Assembly (NCBI GenBank): GCA_027596075.1
Contig: JADGJC010000443.1
Span: forward strand, 1-26,700
Length of the DNA stretch: 26,700 nt
Direction of reading: 5' to 3'
DNA from: Rhizophlyctis rosea
Lineage: Eukaryota; Chytridiomycota; Chytridiomycetes; Rhizophlyctidales; Rhizophlyctidaceae
The translations under genes were made by a program, and so were the position numbers. Shown in pieces: positions 1 through 9,913 of this stretch (the first letter of the stretch is position 1; every line of letters begins with the position of its first letter). The notes under the pieces were generated by a model. That model searched no databases. It was not told the origin of the DNA and saw only the letters and a program-made list of their open reading frames with translations.

Positions 1-340
1 TGATGTTCGTACGCATCCACTGTTTGGTTCGAGTTCGCATGAGGAACATCGAAGGGGAGAATGCAGGGATGCGGACCCAGGACGCGTTCAGCAGTTCGGA
101 CGTGTCACGTGATTGGTTAGATAGAATAACTTGTTTTTGATTATTAGCTTAGTCAGGACCACGTGACTCATATTAAATACTGTCAATCGCTCACGTGTTT
201 TTTTGTCGCACCTGTGCCACCTTGGGTGGTACATATGTGCATGTGGGTGTGTGTGTTATGTTGTTCATTATTCATTTTCAATATACATCCAAACAGTTAA
301 CCATCGTGTTCATTTGAGTGTGTATTGTTACCAAGCAGGT
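1..340. other. Upstream stretch with no gene seen
   Basis: No frame in this stretch has coding character that I can defend. It is moderately AT-rich from about 110 to 340. The open stretch at 203-391 ends by running out of frame into the F-box-like segment that begins near 345, so it is probably chance. Confidence 0.4.
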
Positions 341-344
341 CTAT

Positions 345-1650
345 TGACCAGCAACCTCTGTCCCCGAACACGTCCTATTCGACATTTTTGAACACATCCA
401 GCCTCCGGACGGTCAAGTGGAAACACTTCAGCGCTGGCCTAGGAATATGCTGTACAACGAAGGTCTTCCTTACGAGATAGTCCTTGCTCAAGTCAGGACA
501 CCTAAGAATATGTCAGATCATGGAGTGATTACCAAACTCGACTGCTTGTGCAGGTCTGCAAAACTTTTCGACCGATAGCCTTCAGGCTCCGGGGCGGTAA
601 ATGTCTGGACGTCGAAACCTACGTCTCACGTGGAAAGGTAGACATGTTCAACGCTCAGTAGTACCTTGAACCATATGAAGTCTTCCTTGGTGATCCGCTG
701 CGCGTGTCATGCAATTGGAAACTCGAATGCACATTCAGAACCAGCTGCAAGGTCTTGAAAGTCATCAACTTCGGTACTTTACAACACCTTTCGATCCGTT
801 TTACCATGGCCTGTGGAAAGAAGGCAAGGGAGCTCTATCAGATTGCTGGCAGCATTTGATGAGGCAGCAACCAGTGATCCACCACGACGTTTGCCAACTT
901 GCCACATCTTCATTGAGAAAGTGACCCTAAACACATCTTTCGCACGCTTGTTGGGCGTCCTCCAATAATCTCCGCTCAAGGACCTTCAACTGTACTATTA
1001 CCGGTCGCCGGGCAGGCGCGTCGTACTACTGGCTCAGCCCTCATTCAAATCACTCAAAAATCTGACACTCACAACCGATATCGCCTTTTCCAATTTTGCC
1101 ACCGCATTGCCAAACCTCACGAGCATCGAAATTCAAAGCAGCGTCACTTTACCTAGCCATCTCTCCGCTCCAGGCCCCACGTTGAAAACCCAACCCAACC
1201 TACTCTGACTCACATCTCACTGCGGTTAGATGATTGGGCGCAAACCCTCTCAACTGGTCCCGTCATCAACTCTTGTCTCTCTCAATTCCTTGTTCATCAA
1301 GTCCGACTACATATTCGACCCATCAGGAACCATCTCTCAATCCCCAGTTCAACATGCACAAGCTCACATCCCTGCATTCTCCACCCTTCAGAAGCAGCAC
1401 CGCCATGCGTGAATTTTTCTCCATCACCCCAAGCAGGAAATTGGAAAGAGTGGAATGCGGCCTGGCTTTCTTGGCAGTATGAAGAGGAGTTTGAAAGTTT
1501 GCTTAAAGTGGAAAGGGGAGTTGCGCCAATGTATATCTGTATGGGGAATTTGATTATTCGGAGGATCGAAGTACGCGGGGCCCGCGAAGGACGATGCACG
1601 GATGCAGGAAGAGTTGGGCATTGAGGATGTGAAATGGGAATAGTTTAGAG
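345..1650 (+). pseudogene. Decayed F-box / leucine-rich-repeat protein gene
   Basis: Translated fragments resemble an F-box protein with leucine-rich repeats, a family that recruits substrates to SCF ubiquitin ligases. An F-box-like core (PEHVLFDIFEHIQPP, from 363) follows a stop codon. LRR-like pieces follow in changing frames: EKVTLNTSFARLLGVLQ (about 918-966), SLKNLTLTTDIAFSNF (about 1049-1096), LPNLTSIEI (about 1109-1135) and PTLTHISLRLDDWAQTL (about 1200-1250). These cannot be read as one protein. A TAA interrupts the frame near 966, another stop lies near 579, and frame changes are needed near 840-850 and 1180-1200. No good splice sites resolve these breaks. A last open piece, ending in a stop near 1647, may be the old C-terminus. 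The pattern fits an old inactive copy of a multigene family. An active gene with unusual introns is less likely. Limits are approximate. Confidence 0.5.
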
Positions 1651-2250
1651 TCCCTGCTTCTGTTGATGCTATGGTTAGGCAGTCGGTAGTTCCCAAAGGG
1701 TATATAGTTCCTGGCAAATTGCAGTTTTCGCGAAAAAATCTGCTTGTACGCCATGAAGTGTAGACTGTAAAAGACGGGGTTATATAATATCATCAGGGCG
1801 GAAGAGTAAACCGTCTCGGAATATTCCATGTGACTCGCACTGTTAAACAACAGCGGGGAGTCGGTGATGGACCTGCCGCTATCCACTCAAGCAAAAGTCC
1901 CTATTTGGTACGCAGCTTATGTATGAAGCGCCTGCCAACTTCTGCCAGGGGTTGAATCTACAGTACTTCCAAATCTAGACACGTGCAGGGATGTGGTACA
2001 TAGAGATAATTTGCTGCCACCCTTTGGTGTACCAGAAACAATGTGACGTATGTTTGTCAATCGAATATCGTGCACTTTCAGATCGGGTTCCGGGCGCACA
2101 GTGATGTCGTCTCGTCAAGTCTTTGACACACAAGATCGGCGGAACGCGCAAAGTAAACGTCTGCTGGGCGTTACGACTTGATATTTAACGGGAAGCTGCA
2201 GCATCAGCGTTGGGCGTCGGAAACCAGCCGTCTCCCATTAGGAGACACCA
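1651..2250. other. Intergenic, nothing recognised
   Basis: Open frames here are short and overlap on both strands without splice support, family motifs or consistent codon use. No repeat or RNA gene was seen. Confidence 0.35.
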
Positions 2251-2257
2251 AGGCGCT

Positions 2258-2762
2258 TCAAACCCATGCCACTAAACTTACGTTTAGTTGCGGTGCCTTT
2301 TTGTGGGATAGGGACTTGCACGACAAACGACCCGTCCCTTCAGAGCACAGCAAGACGACAGATTGCAAAAAACGTCGGTTCCGGTCATCGCGATTTTGAC
2401 GCTGCAAATGCCTTTCCAGATGTGAGCCCAAGACCTCTTTTTTCAATGCCCTGCCCCTTTCCAATATCCATACATCTTCCAAGGTTGGGCGGACGGTATC
2501 GATGTGGGTGTCGAGCTGAGTGAGCCGTGTTGGCTCTGAACGGGAGGAACCACATGACCGGGCCGGTGGTGACCGTGCCACCACACGTAAACAAAAACCC
2601 AAGGGCATTCAAAATCGGCCCTTTCCCATTTTTCTTCCATGATCCCTCGTCATTGAAACGAGAACTCTGTGAGTCAGCATGGTTGGAGATGTGAAAGCCG
2701 GGATTGTCTTGCCGCTGGTCCAGTTCTTTGGCCATAAGATAGTTGATATAGCATCGTAACAT
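2258..2762 (-). CDS. Possible exons of an unknown minus-strand gene
   Basis: Two overlapping minus-strand frames look partly coding. One, reading down from 2762, contains HISNHADSQSSRFNDEGSWK and then a hydrophobic stretch, LGFLFTCGG. The other contains LDTHIDTVRPTLEDVWILER, is charged and helix-like, and ends at a plausible donor (AAC then GTAAGT) near 2280. An acceptor CACTCAG just before the second segment and a GTGTGG donor about 70 nt upstream would connect open frames, though not with certain phase. It may be the 3' part of the candidate gene at 2957-3860. No domain is recognised. Treat it as an unassigned coding-like segment; exon limits and even its reality are uncertain. Confidence 0.22.
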
Positions 2763-2956
2763 AAGTATGGGAACTTTATGTTAGAGGGATGAAGTAAGAT
2801 TCCCGACGGCACTTGATTTGGAACCATTAGCAAAAGTACTTTTACAATTGTTGTCCGCTGACCATGCATATGCAACGATTTCATAGCGAAACTTGGTTGC
2901 CGCAGATCAATCCCTTACCGGTAACGCTTCTCAACGGCCAAATATGATGTTACACT

Positions 2957-3860
2957 TCAATTTCCATGTTGGGTCTTCAAATGTTCCCCCAGGGTTGGGG
3001 TTGGACTTACTTCAAGAACAAGAAGCTTACCAAAGAGCATAAATGATACCGCTGGCTTACCGCATAATTTGCCCCTATATGTATCAATCAACAAATTTTG
3101 CACGAAATTGTGCCGGAAGTTTCGGCCGTAGCAGTGTCGTGTACCGAACAAGTCCCAACGGACTTCGCCGTCTGATCTCCAGTTCTTTCAATTTCAGCAT
3201 ACTCAGTCATGCCAAAAGAGCTTCGGACGAACTCGAAAGTGCTCAGAGCAAGCAAGACGAAGATGTAGTAAGACGACCAGCCAGCATACGTACATGATAC
3301 ATCAAAGCTAGGTCGGCTTTGTTGAAGTCGTCCTGGTCCGGTCGCTGCCTCCAAGTGCAGTCAGCGTCACAACGAACACATGGTGACGGAGAGCTCCCTT
3401 CAACAATTGTGTGGGCGATGGCTCCATAGTTGGTCTCCCCGACAAGATAATCTTTGCTGAGGTGGAAACCCTCCTTCTTCAAAATGTCATCCTCGACGGA
3501 TCTGCCGACTTCCCCGCTTGCAACCTGTTCAGTTAGCAAGCTTTTCGATTGCTAAAAGTTGCCATAGTTTTGGATCTCCTACTTACTGTTACTCAGTCTC
3601 GTTCGACCGAACTTGCCTCCTACAGTCAAGCACGCGGGCGTCTCTTTCACGTCAACTACGTCTTCTCGTCCGAATTTGCCTCCTACTGTCAAGCACGCGG
3701 CGTCTTCCGTAGTATCAGGGGCTGCCCGCGCAGCTGCATTTTGAAGGAACCCGTGGAGATGTATGATGACCACGTGGGTAACGTTCTGTCGGCCAAAGCT
3801 GCACGCCAACGAACGCGCGTCGCCAGATTTAGGCTTTTCCGATCTTCCACTAACGTCCAT
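2957..3860 (-). CDS. Hypothetical multi-exon protein with duplicated GGKFGR motif
   Basis: The first open segment starts with ATG at 3860 and carries the peptide ACLTVGGKFGR twice, produced by a tandem DNA duplication. It ends at an excellent donor, AACA then GTAAGT, near 3590. Downstream lies GCTAACTGAACAG, a good branch site and acceptor. In-phase joining instead uses the next AG, near 3512, and gives SNIGRSVEDDILKKEGFHLS. The next donor follows DLALMYH (GTACGT, near 3297). A phase-0 acceptor near 3233 leads into FVRSSFGMTEYAEIERTGDQ. Beyond about 3150 the model is unclear, because two frames stay open to about 2957. No known domain is recognised. Consistent splice sites argue for a real or recently real gene, but the 3' end is unresolved and may include the 2258-2762 segment. 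Confidence 0.35.
3606..3706 (+). repeat. Imperfect tandem duplication, period about 61 bp
   Basis: The block TTGCCTCCTACAGTCAAGCA, starting near 3613, recurs about 61 bp downstream with one base change, followed by CGCGG and CGTCT in both copies. Flanking bases (CGACCGAA and CGTCCGAA) match too. Read on the minus strand it encodes the repeated CLTVGGKFGR peptide, in one frame in both copies. Confidence 0.8.
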
Positions 3861-4124
3861 TAAGAGTCGGGGCTACTGACGTTTTCGTCTTGGTAGAAGC
3901 TCCATTTGGAAAACTTGGTTGGAGGAGAGACAGACGACTGCTGCGTGACCCATCAAGTCGTCGTTGTCCCGAGGACGAGTCGGAGTCGCCCACAGGTTAT
4001 CGTTGACGGACGCACACGAAACGCAGCGCCCACTCAAGTTACATACAACGTTTCCTTCAACAAAAGGATTCATTCCACATGCAAACTGATCACATCAAAG
4101 GAGTACGCTGGTGTTGCGCAATAA

Positions 4125-4151
4125 ACCATGTACGACAGTGTCATACATGGT
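4125..4151. repeat. 27-bp near-perfect palindrome
   Basis: The arms ACCATGTA (4125-4132) and TACATGGT (4144-4151) are perfect reverse complements. The 11-nt middle contains a second pair, GACA and TGTC, around one base, so the whole 27 bp is palindromic except at three positions. It lies in non-coding DNA. It could be a cruciform, an RNA hairpin or a dyad protein site; the sequence does not say which. Confidence 0.75.
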
Positions 4152-4194
4152 CGTTTCCAACCCACTCCGACGTTCATTAGCGGTTACATACAGA

Positions 4195-4240
4195 ACAATA
4201 TTTTTTTGCACTGATTTTCATTACTTATCAAAAATATTGT
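4195..4240. repeat. 11-bp inverted repeat, AT-rich hairpin
   Basis: ACAATATTTTT at 4195-4205 and AAAAATATTGT at 4230-4240 are exact reverse complements separated by 24 bp. It sits about 45 bp from the 27-bp palindrome, in the AT-rich flank. Confidence 0.7.
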
Positions 4241-4737
4241 AATAATACTCCCTAACGGTTGTAAAAGACACCTACGTCCTATACCACAACTATCTAACTA
4301 CATATCACGATACCCGAATCTCCTCACACGATATAAACAAATCTCCTAATCTACATATGCAAAAATCGAACCTTCCTACACATAAGCTGTAACTACTCCT
4401 TTCGCCGTCTCATTGATCCTTTGCGATCCCGAATTCAAAACCTACAGAACCGATCTTCGAGGGCGGGTTCGTTGCTTCAAAGCGAAGTCGAAGTCTTTGC
4501 TGAAATTGAAGATGGGAGGAAGGGGCATAAGGTTCTTCCATGCAAAAGTGGATGATCAAATGTATTGGAAACAGAAATTTCTGAAGTTACTCACCTCCAA
4601 GCTCTCCGCGTCATTGTTAAGATCGATTACGCCTGCGTTCCCGGACTGAGATAACTGGTGTGGCGGGGGAAGATGGGGAAAAAACCAGAGATTTGAGCAT
4701 TCTGTTGGTGGGGTTTATTTTTTCACGTAAACAAAAA

Positions 4738-7700
4738 TCAAAACACACACCTCGGCTGACGCGGCAACGCCAGATTCGCAAACGAGAACTCTATCACTCC
4801 CGTCTCCAACGCCTTGGCCACATGCGGCGTCAGACGGAACATCAACCGCTCCCCGCTCGACTCCTGATGGATCTCCAACAGCCCGGAGTTCTCCATCCCC
4901 CGGCACGCCTTGCCCATCACCGACTCCGGATCCTTCAAGGTCTTGGTGTAATATATCGGTCTCGTAAGATCCAACTCGTTCCAACACACCAGCACGGGAT
5001 TGAACTCCCTCCGATGTTTCCGCAAGTAATCGCTGATGTCCGCTCGACTGACCCAAAGACGGTTGGCACCCGAGAGGCGGTAAACTGCGTCCGTGATGGC
5101 TGCTTGGTTCATTACGACGGGTTTGGGGTGACTGGGGATCTTGCATTCCTTGCGATTCTTCAATTGGTAGATGACGGAGACTTGTTCCAGGAAGGATTCC
5201 CATGAGAGGACTGGTTTGTTGGCATTCGATCGGTCCTTGACGTGTTGTTGGTAGAGTTCTTGGCTTGTCGGCGAGCTCTGGCTGGAAGGTGCTTGGCAGG
5301 TCAGACCCGTCAGCTTGGTCATAATGTACGGAACTGGACTTTTGATACTCACGATGATGATGTGCGAGAACGTTTGGACGCGCGGCTGTCCTCTGAGATG
5401 GTATCATCGTCTTGCTTGGAGGTACGGCTGAGCTGGGACATGGTATCTGCGTCTCTCTTCTGAGGGTTGGGCAGTGGAGCTACGAAAGGAGAAGGCCTAC
5501 GATTGGGCTGAGTGCCTCCAGGTTGGGTGCTTGTCCTGCCGGAACCTGATAGAAGCCGTAATTAGAAAGATGCATGAGGTAAAGACAAAACAAGCTGGCT
5601 CACCTGCCGCCGTGGGCATTTGAGAAGCGTTTGCGGTAGAACCCGCCACTGGCGGCGTGACAGTCGCGCCGGTGGGCCCTGGTGGTGCCGCAGCATTGAC
5701 TTTGAGAGGCTGCAATTTGACCGTATGGGAAGAGCTAAACGGATCACGATCTTTCCCGACATGAGTCCGAATACTGTCAATAGCCTCATGCGCGTATTGT
5801 GAACCAAACATTGTTATCCCATTGATGTCCGCCACCAAGTATGCTTTCCGATTTTCCGAGACCAGGAGGACGAACTGGCGCTCATCGTCTGGATCAAGAT
5901 GAGCAATGTTCTCGAAGGGGATTTGGACCGCCCTGAATTCGTCACGGGTCATAGGGCCTGTGATTCGGGCATACAGCATGCGGCCGAACCGATCGTGCTC
6001 GATGTAATGACAAGTCGCCTCCAAATGCCTGCAAATGATGCCGACATCAATCGCGGAGTTTGTTTGGTCATCCACAAAGGTGGGTAAGTTGCGGGAGCGT
6101 AACAACTCGCCAAGGCACTGCGCACGTTCCGCATGGATAAGTTCAGACTTTGACAGGAGAGGAGCCAGGTTCTTTGCAAGTTCGGGAGTCGCGAAACCGA
6201 GGCCGTTCTGCCGGTAGGGCGCGGTATATTCCAAAAGAATTTTGGGATCAATATGGGGTAATGAGTCAGCGATAATTTCCCTGATGGAGAGTTCGGCGTG
6301 GTGCAGCAAGGTACCTCCCGTGCCTAAAACTTTTGCGAGTGCGAGGAAGCGCGGCCTTTCATCTTCAGGGGAGATGAAACGGGTGTAGGTTATGGTCGTT
6401 GAGGTAAGAGGACGTACTCGACCGGCAGGAGAACCGATCGCGACCAGGGGCGGGATGATGGGTTTGGAAGGCGGTGTAGAAGGGGTGACAAGGGTTGCGG
6501 GTGTATGAAACAGCGTATAAAGCTCCTTCATGTCCTTCAACTTCTTATGCTGGCAAAGCGCATCCCCGCCATACTTTTCACTCAAATAGAAACTATTTTT
6601 TGCGGGTTTGATCACGACATCGGGTAGGGTCTTGGTTGCCATCCGGGCTGCGTCGGAAACGGATCGTAGTCTGAGATACAACAACTTGCTGAAGGTACCT
6701 GTGGAGCATGATCAGATTTCGAGTGGGGAACATTGACAAATCAAGGCGAGCACTATCGACTTACGTTCGAGCACACGGCACGAAACCGCATTGTCCTTCC
6801 CGATAGCTCCTTTATGATTAAGACATCGAGCAACCAGTTTGTAATTGGCAACGTCCTGAGCGAGTTCTTTGATCCTGTCTCGTTTGCGGGCAGCATCTGC
6901 GGTGAGACCATCCGCCCCGTCGTCTCCGGAGAGCACCGTATTCTTATCATCCTCCCCTTCCACAACATAATCGTCGTCCTCTGGATCATCGCTCTCGTCG
7001 CTGTCCGAATCTGACTCAGATCTAGAAAGGGCCCAAGGGTAATGATCAATGTGAATGAAGGCACTTCGCATTGACGTAATCAACATACCCGTCGCTGTCA
7101 TCAATCCTGTCAACATTCCTGCACCATGAGGATTGGTCAGTCCTAATATCTTTACCTTACCGAACGACAGACTCCACCTTTGTAACTCTTCTTCGACACC
7201 CCCAGCATTGTTTGTATTCTCAGGTCTAAAGAATCAATCATTAGGGAAGCTTGCGAGACTCATCAAGTGGTTAGGTCTACGTACCCAACAGCAACGGCTT
7301 TCCCCTTCTCTTTACGGCGTTGCAGAATCTCATCTGATTCTTCATCATCCGTGCCGTCGTGCTCAATATCCATGCTGCGAATTTAGGAGTGTCAAAAGAG
7401 AGGTAATATGATGGAGACAAACACAGAAGCGATTCTTACCCCTCGGGCTCGTGGAACAAGTTGCGCTCGGCAGTATCTCCATGACCAGCTGCCTCCCCTT
7501 GCAAAGGAGTGCCCAGCCCCCTCAATCTCTCATTTTCCCTTCTCAAGTCTTCTATTACTGCTTGGCTCATTTGGAGGGTCTTCCCAATGTCCTGACTCTC
7601 TTTCACAGCTGCAGCTAGAGCGGTTTGTAGCTCAATGGTCTTTTCCTCCTCTTTCCGTAGCAACTCCATGCAATTGGTGAGCTCCTCTTGCAAGCGCTGC

Positions 7701-7918
7701 CTTTCCTGTACGTCGGTCTGGTATTGACCCTCCAACTGCGCGCACCTCGCCCTCAAGTCATTCAATTCCTGCCCCGAACTCCCGTCGATGGGCCCGCGTG
7801 CAGCTAGCTGTTGGCGTCGTTTTTCATCGCAGTTTCCGAGCAAAGAAAAGATGAATGCAATATGTACATCAGAAGCATCCCTGATGAGTAGACCCCAACG
7901 CAAACAATGTGGAAACAT
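4738..7918 (-). CDS. Unknown ~900-aa protein: coiled coil, acidic region, C-terminal domain
   Basis: Exons, in order of transcription: about 7918-7440, 7374-7285, 7225-~7178, 7118-7089, 7021-6765, 6698-5604, 5545-5353 and 5275-4738. Donors and acceptors are consensus and phases match, except at the third exon. There the strong donor at 7160 breaks the frame and a weaker GTGGAG donor at 7177 keeps it. The start is unsure: 7918 is the only in-frame ATG upstream of the coil, and a separate first exon is possible. The protein has a heptad-like coil early on (for example CAQLEGQYQTDVQERQRLQE), an acidic Ser/Asp run (SESDSDESDDPEDDDY), and a long region starting FSKLLYLRLRSVSDAARMA. A Ser/Pro/Thr-rich linker follows, ending RASKRSRTSSSS, which may act as a nuclear signal. 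The C-terminal ~180 aa are conserved-looking and could be winged-helix-like (SRADISDYLRKHRREFNPVL). I do not recognise the family. A 146-bp gap separates it from the divergent gene at 8064. Confidence 0.7.
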
Positions 7919-7926
7919 TATAAATA
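7919..7926 (+). promoter_or_regulatory. TATA box (TATAAATA) of the gene at 8064
   Basis: A full TATAAATA lies 138 bp before the ATG at 8064. It directly abuts the only in-frame ATG (7918) of the opposing gene. This suggests that either the minus-strand gene starts elsewhere or the two promoters overlap. Confidence 0.4.
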
Positions 7927-8063
7927 ACAGGCACCACCCCCTCCCTTTTGCATTGATTGCGCAAAACAAATCTGTTTCTTGAAGCCCATTCCGCTGCCCC
8001 AGTGCCATTTTTAAACGAGCATCTTCTGCCTCACTTTCCACTCTCCCCCTCCTTCCCGCAATC

Positions 8064-9020
8064 ATGAGTGGCCTTCTGTCAGACGCATCAACTGGGCAGT
8101 CTCTCCGTTTCGAGGTTCCAAGAGCTGGATCTACCGCTGGTCAGTGATGAACAATTCAATTGTGACGTGCACCCACCACTGACCTTCATATTTCACCCAC
8201 ACCAGACTTTGCTGCCATCCTCAAGACGATCTCCCAGTTTCAACAAAAGGTCGACGACCTCCAACAAACTGTCAATGATTCCACAAACTCAGTCATACAA
8301 GTCGTCCAAGACTCCGCACAGCAATCCCAACAACAGTTCCAAGACCTCACAACCAACACCGTCCAGCAACTGGAACAACACATCGACACCTCCGCCGGCG
8401 ATGTCGTGCAGCAAGTTCAGCAACACATGGACGATGCCACCACGGCGATGAACCAAGGTTTCGAGCAAGGCATGACCGAAACCACTCAGCAAATCCAACA
8501 GACCATCCAAGACACCAACACCGCCAACAATCCTTCCCACCAACAACTCATCGAAAACTCCACCCAAGTCATCAACGAGATGGCGCAATTCCGACAACAA
8601 TTCACCGCATTCCTATCCTCTGCCCCGCCCAACGCCGCCGGCCCCTCCAACCCACCCACTCCAAACCCCCAACCCGCCGTCCCCAAGAAAGCAGTCAACC
8701 TTCCTAAAAACCTCAAGAGTCAGAAGAAGATCATGAGGAAGGACGCCATCATCGCCATAGCCGAAGTCCTTGCCAGCAGGGGCGAACTCCGCGACGGGGA
8801 CGGCAAACCTCTCACGGATGCTGAAGTTGAGGATTTGACCTACCTGCCCGCCCAGCAGAGCAGGGAAATTCGGAAGGAGTTGGATGCCATAAGTGCGAAG
8901 AAGTGGTTTGAGGGGAAGGAGGAGTATCGGAAGGTGGAGAGGCTCTTTCGTCAGAAGCTTGTTATTGCGCATGTGAGGAGGACGGCGAAGACGCTTGGTG
9001 TTATTATCAAGTGGAAGTAG
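8064..9020 (+). CDS. Gln-rich coiled-coil protein, 296 aa, unknown function
   Basis: Two exons, 8064-8139 and 8206-9020, are joined across a 66-bp intron (GTCAGT ... CACACCAG) in phase 1. The ATG at 8064 opens with MSGLLSDASTGQSLRFEVPR. Residues about 27-162 are almost all helix-forming and very rich in Gln, Asp and Thr, with periodic hydrophobics (for example FAAILKTISQFQQKVDDLQQ), typical of a long amphipathic coiled coil. A Pro/Ala/Asn-rich linker covers about 163-185. A basic, probably globular C-terminus follows (KNLKSQKKIMRKDAIIAIAE, then RLFRQKLVIAHVRRTAKTLG). No signal peptide or membrane segment is seen. The family is not recognised. Low-complexity helices of this kind make homology by composition alone unreliable. 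It is divergent from, and may share a promoter with, the unknown gene at 4738-7918. Confidence 0.8.
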
Positions 9021-9913
9021 TTCAGGATCGGTAGTATTTTCCGGTTGCTTTTCTGAATTGTATTCTTGTATAAACAGATAGGGGGCGGGAAAGGTGGTTG
9101 CATTTGTCTAGTTGCCCGTAGTTATGTATTAAGTTAGTGAAGTCATAGTCATAGTTCGCCGTAGTTGTGTAGCATAAATCAATGCAAATTGTGTTAACAA
9201 AAAACCGATCAATGTCTCTCGCAATATACTGACTGAAATTGTTGCTATACATACACAGATTTTGAAAAGGAAGTTGCTGGCCGCGCTGCAATTTACGTGC
9301 TAATAATAGTAAGGCTTTCTCCATTTTATCATGTCCACGACTCCCACTCGAACACAGACGCGAAAAACGGACAATTGCGACTACTCGACGCATATCCTCC
9401 AAGGTACCTCTTTAAGTGGCGGGACTCCAAAGGACTTCGACAAGTGGGGGAAGATGCTTGAACTCCAGAAGTTTGGCCAGTTCACACCATGAGCAATTGC
9501 CTTCATCCGTCAGATACAACGGTTTATCTCCATACGGTATGCAACCTACTACTGATAGTTTTACGTTTCTCGTTGACCGACGTTGCGCCCACGTATTGTG
9601 CAATGTGCTTGATGCAACAGAAGACGGAAGGTGGACGGAAGGTGGCCGACCCCGGAAATGACGGTCTCTCCCACGTCTCTCCCATCATTGAACGCGTGGC
9701 TTGAATGGTAAGTAAACAATTCGACACCAGAAAGACGCGTTGCGTCGTTACGTCGCGTCACTTCCCTTCTCCTCATCGTTCAAAATCATTGCTTGAGAAA
9801 CTCTCGAGATCGTTTTCTAAACTGCTAACTTACACAATCGGACGCCCAAATCTACCAGAATAATTCCGTGGCGTTAGGTAGCTTCTTTCTACATCGACTT
9901 TGTCGCCCAAAAC
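9021..9913. other. Intergenic region, nothing recognised
   Basis: Several short overlapping frames occur on both strands near 9400-9780 with no splice support or motifs. A short direct repeat, ACGGAAGGTGG twice in a row near 9628-9650, is the only structure noted. This region holds the 3' flank of the coiled-coil gene and the promoter of the peptidase gene. Confidence 0.4.

Larger units (their letters stand above)
3861..4737. other. AT-rich intergenic region with palindromes
   Basis: No supported gene. The plus frame at 3906-4124 and its minus-strand partner at 3873-4073 are both open, neither has a family match, and they cancel each other as evidence. A helix-like plus-strand stretch near 4407-4550 (SLLQSEVEVFAEIEDGRKGH) may be a relic or chance. 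From 4190 to 4400 the DNA is AT-rich, consistent with a 3' flank of the minus-strand gene ending at 4738. Confidence 0.4.

Noticed and set aside
24..40. GGTTCGAGTTC resembling a tRNA B box
   Set aside because: No A box, no acceptor stem pairing and no cloverleaf can be formed with the flanks.
3873..4124. Overlapping open frames on both strands
   Set aside because: Both strands are open over the same interval with no motif or splice evidence, so neither can be supported.
4715..5407. 230-codon minus-strand open frame
   Set aside because: It overlaps the real exons 5545-5353 and 5275-4738 in another frame. The real frame is supported by splice sites and continuity with the long exon at 6698-5604.
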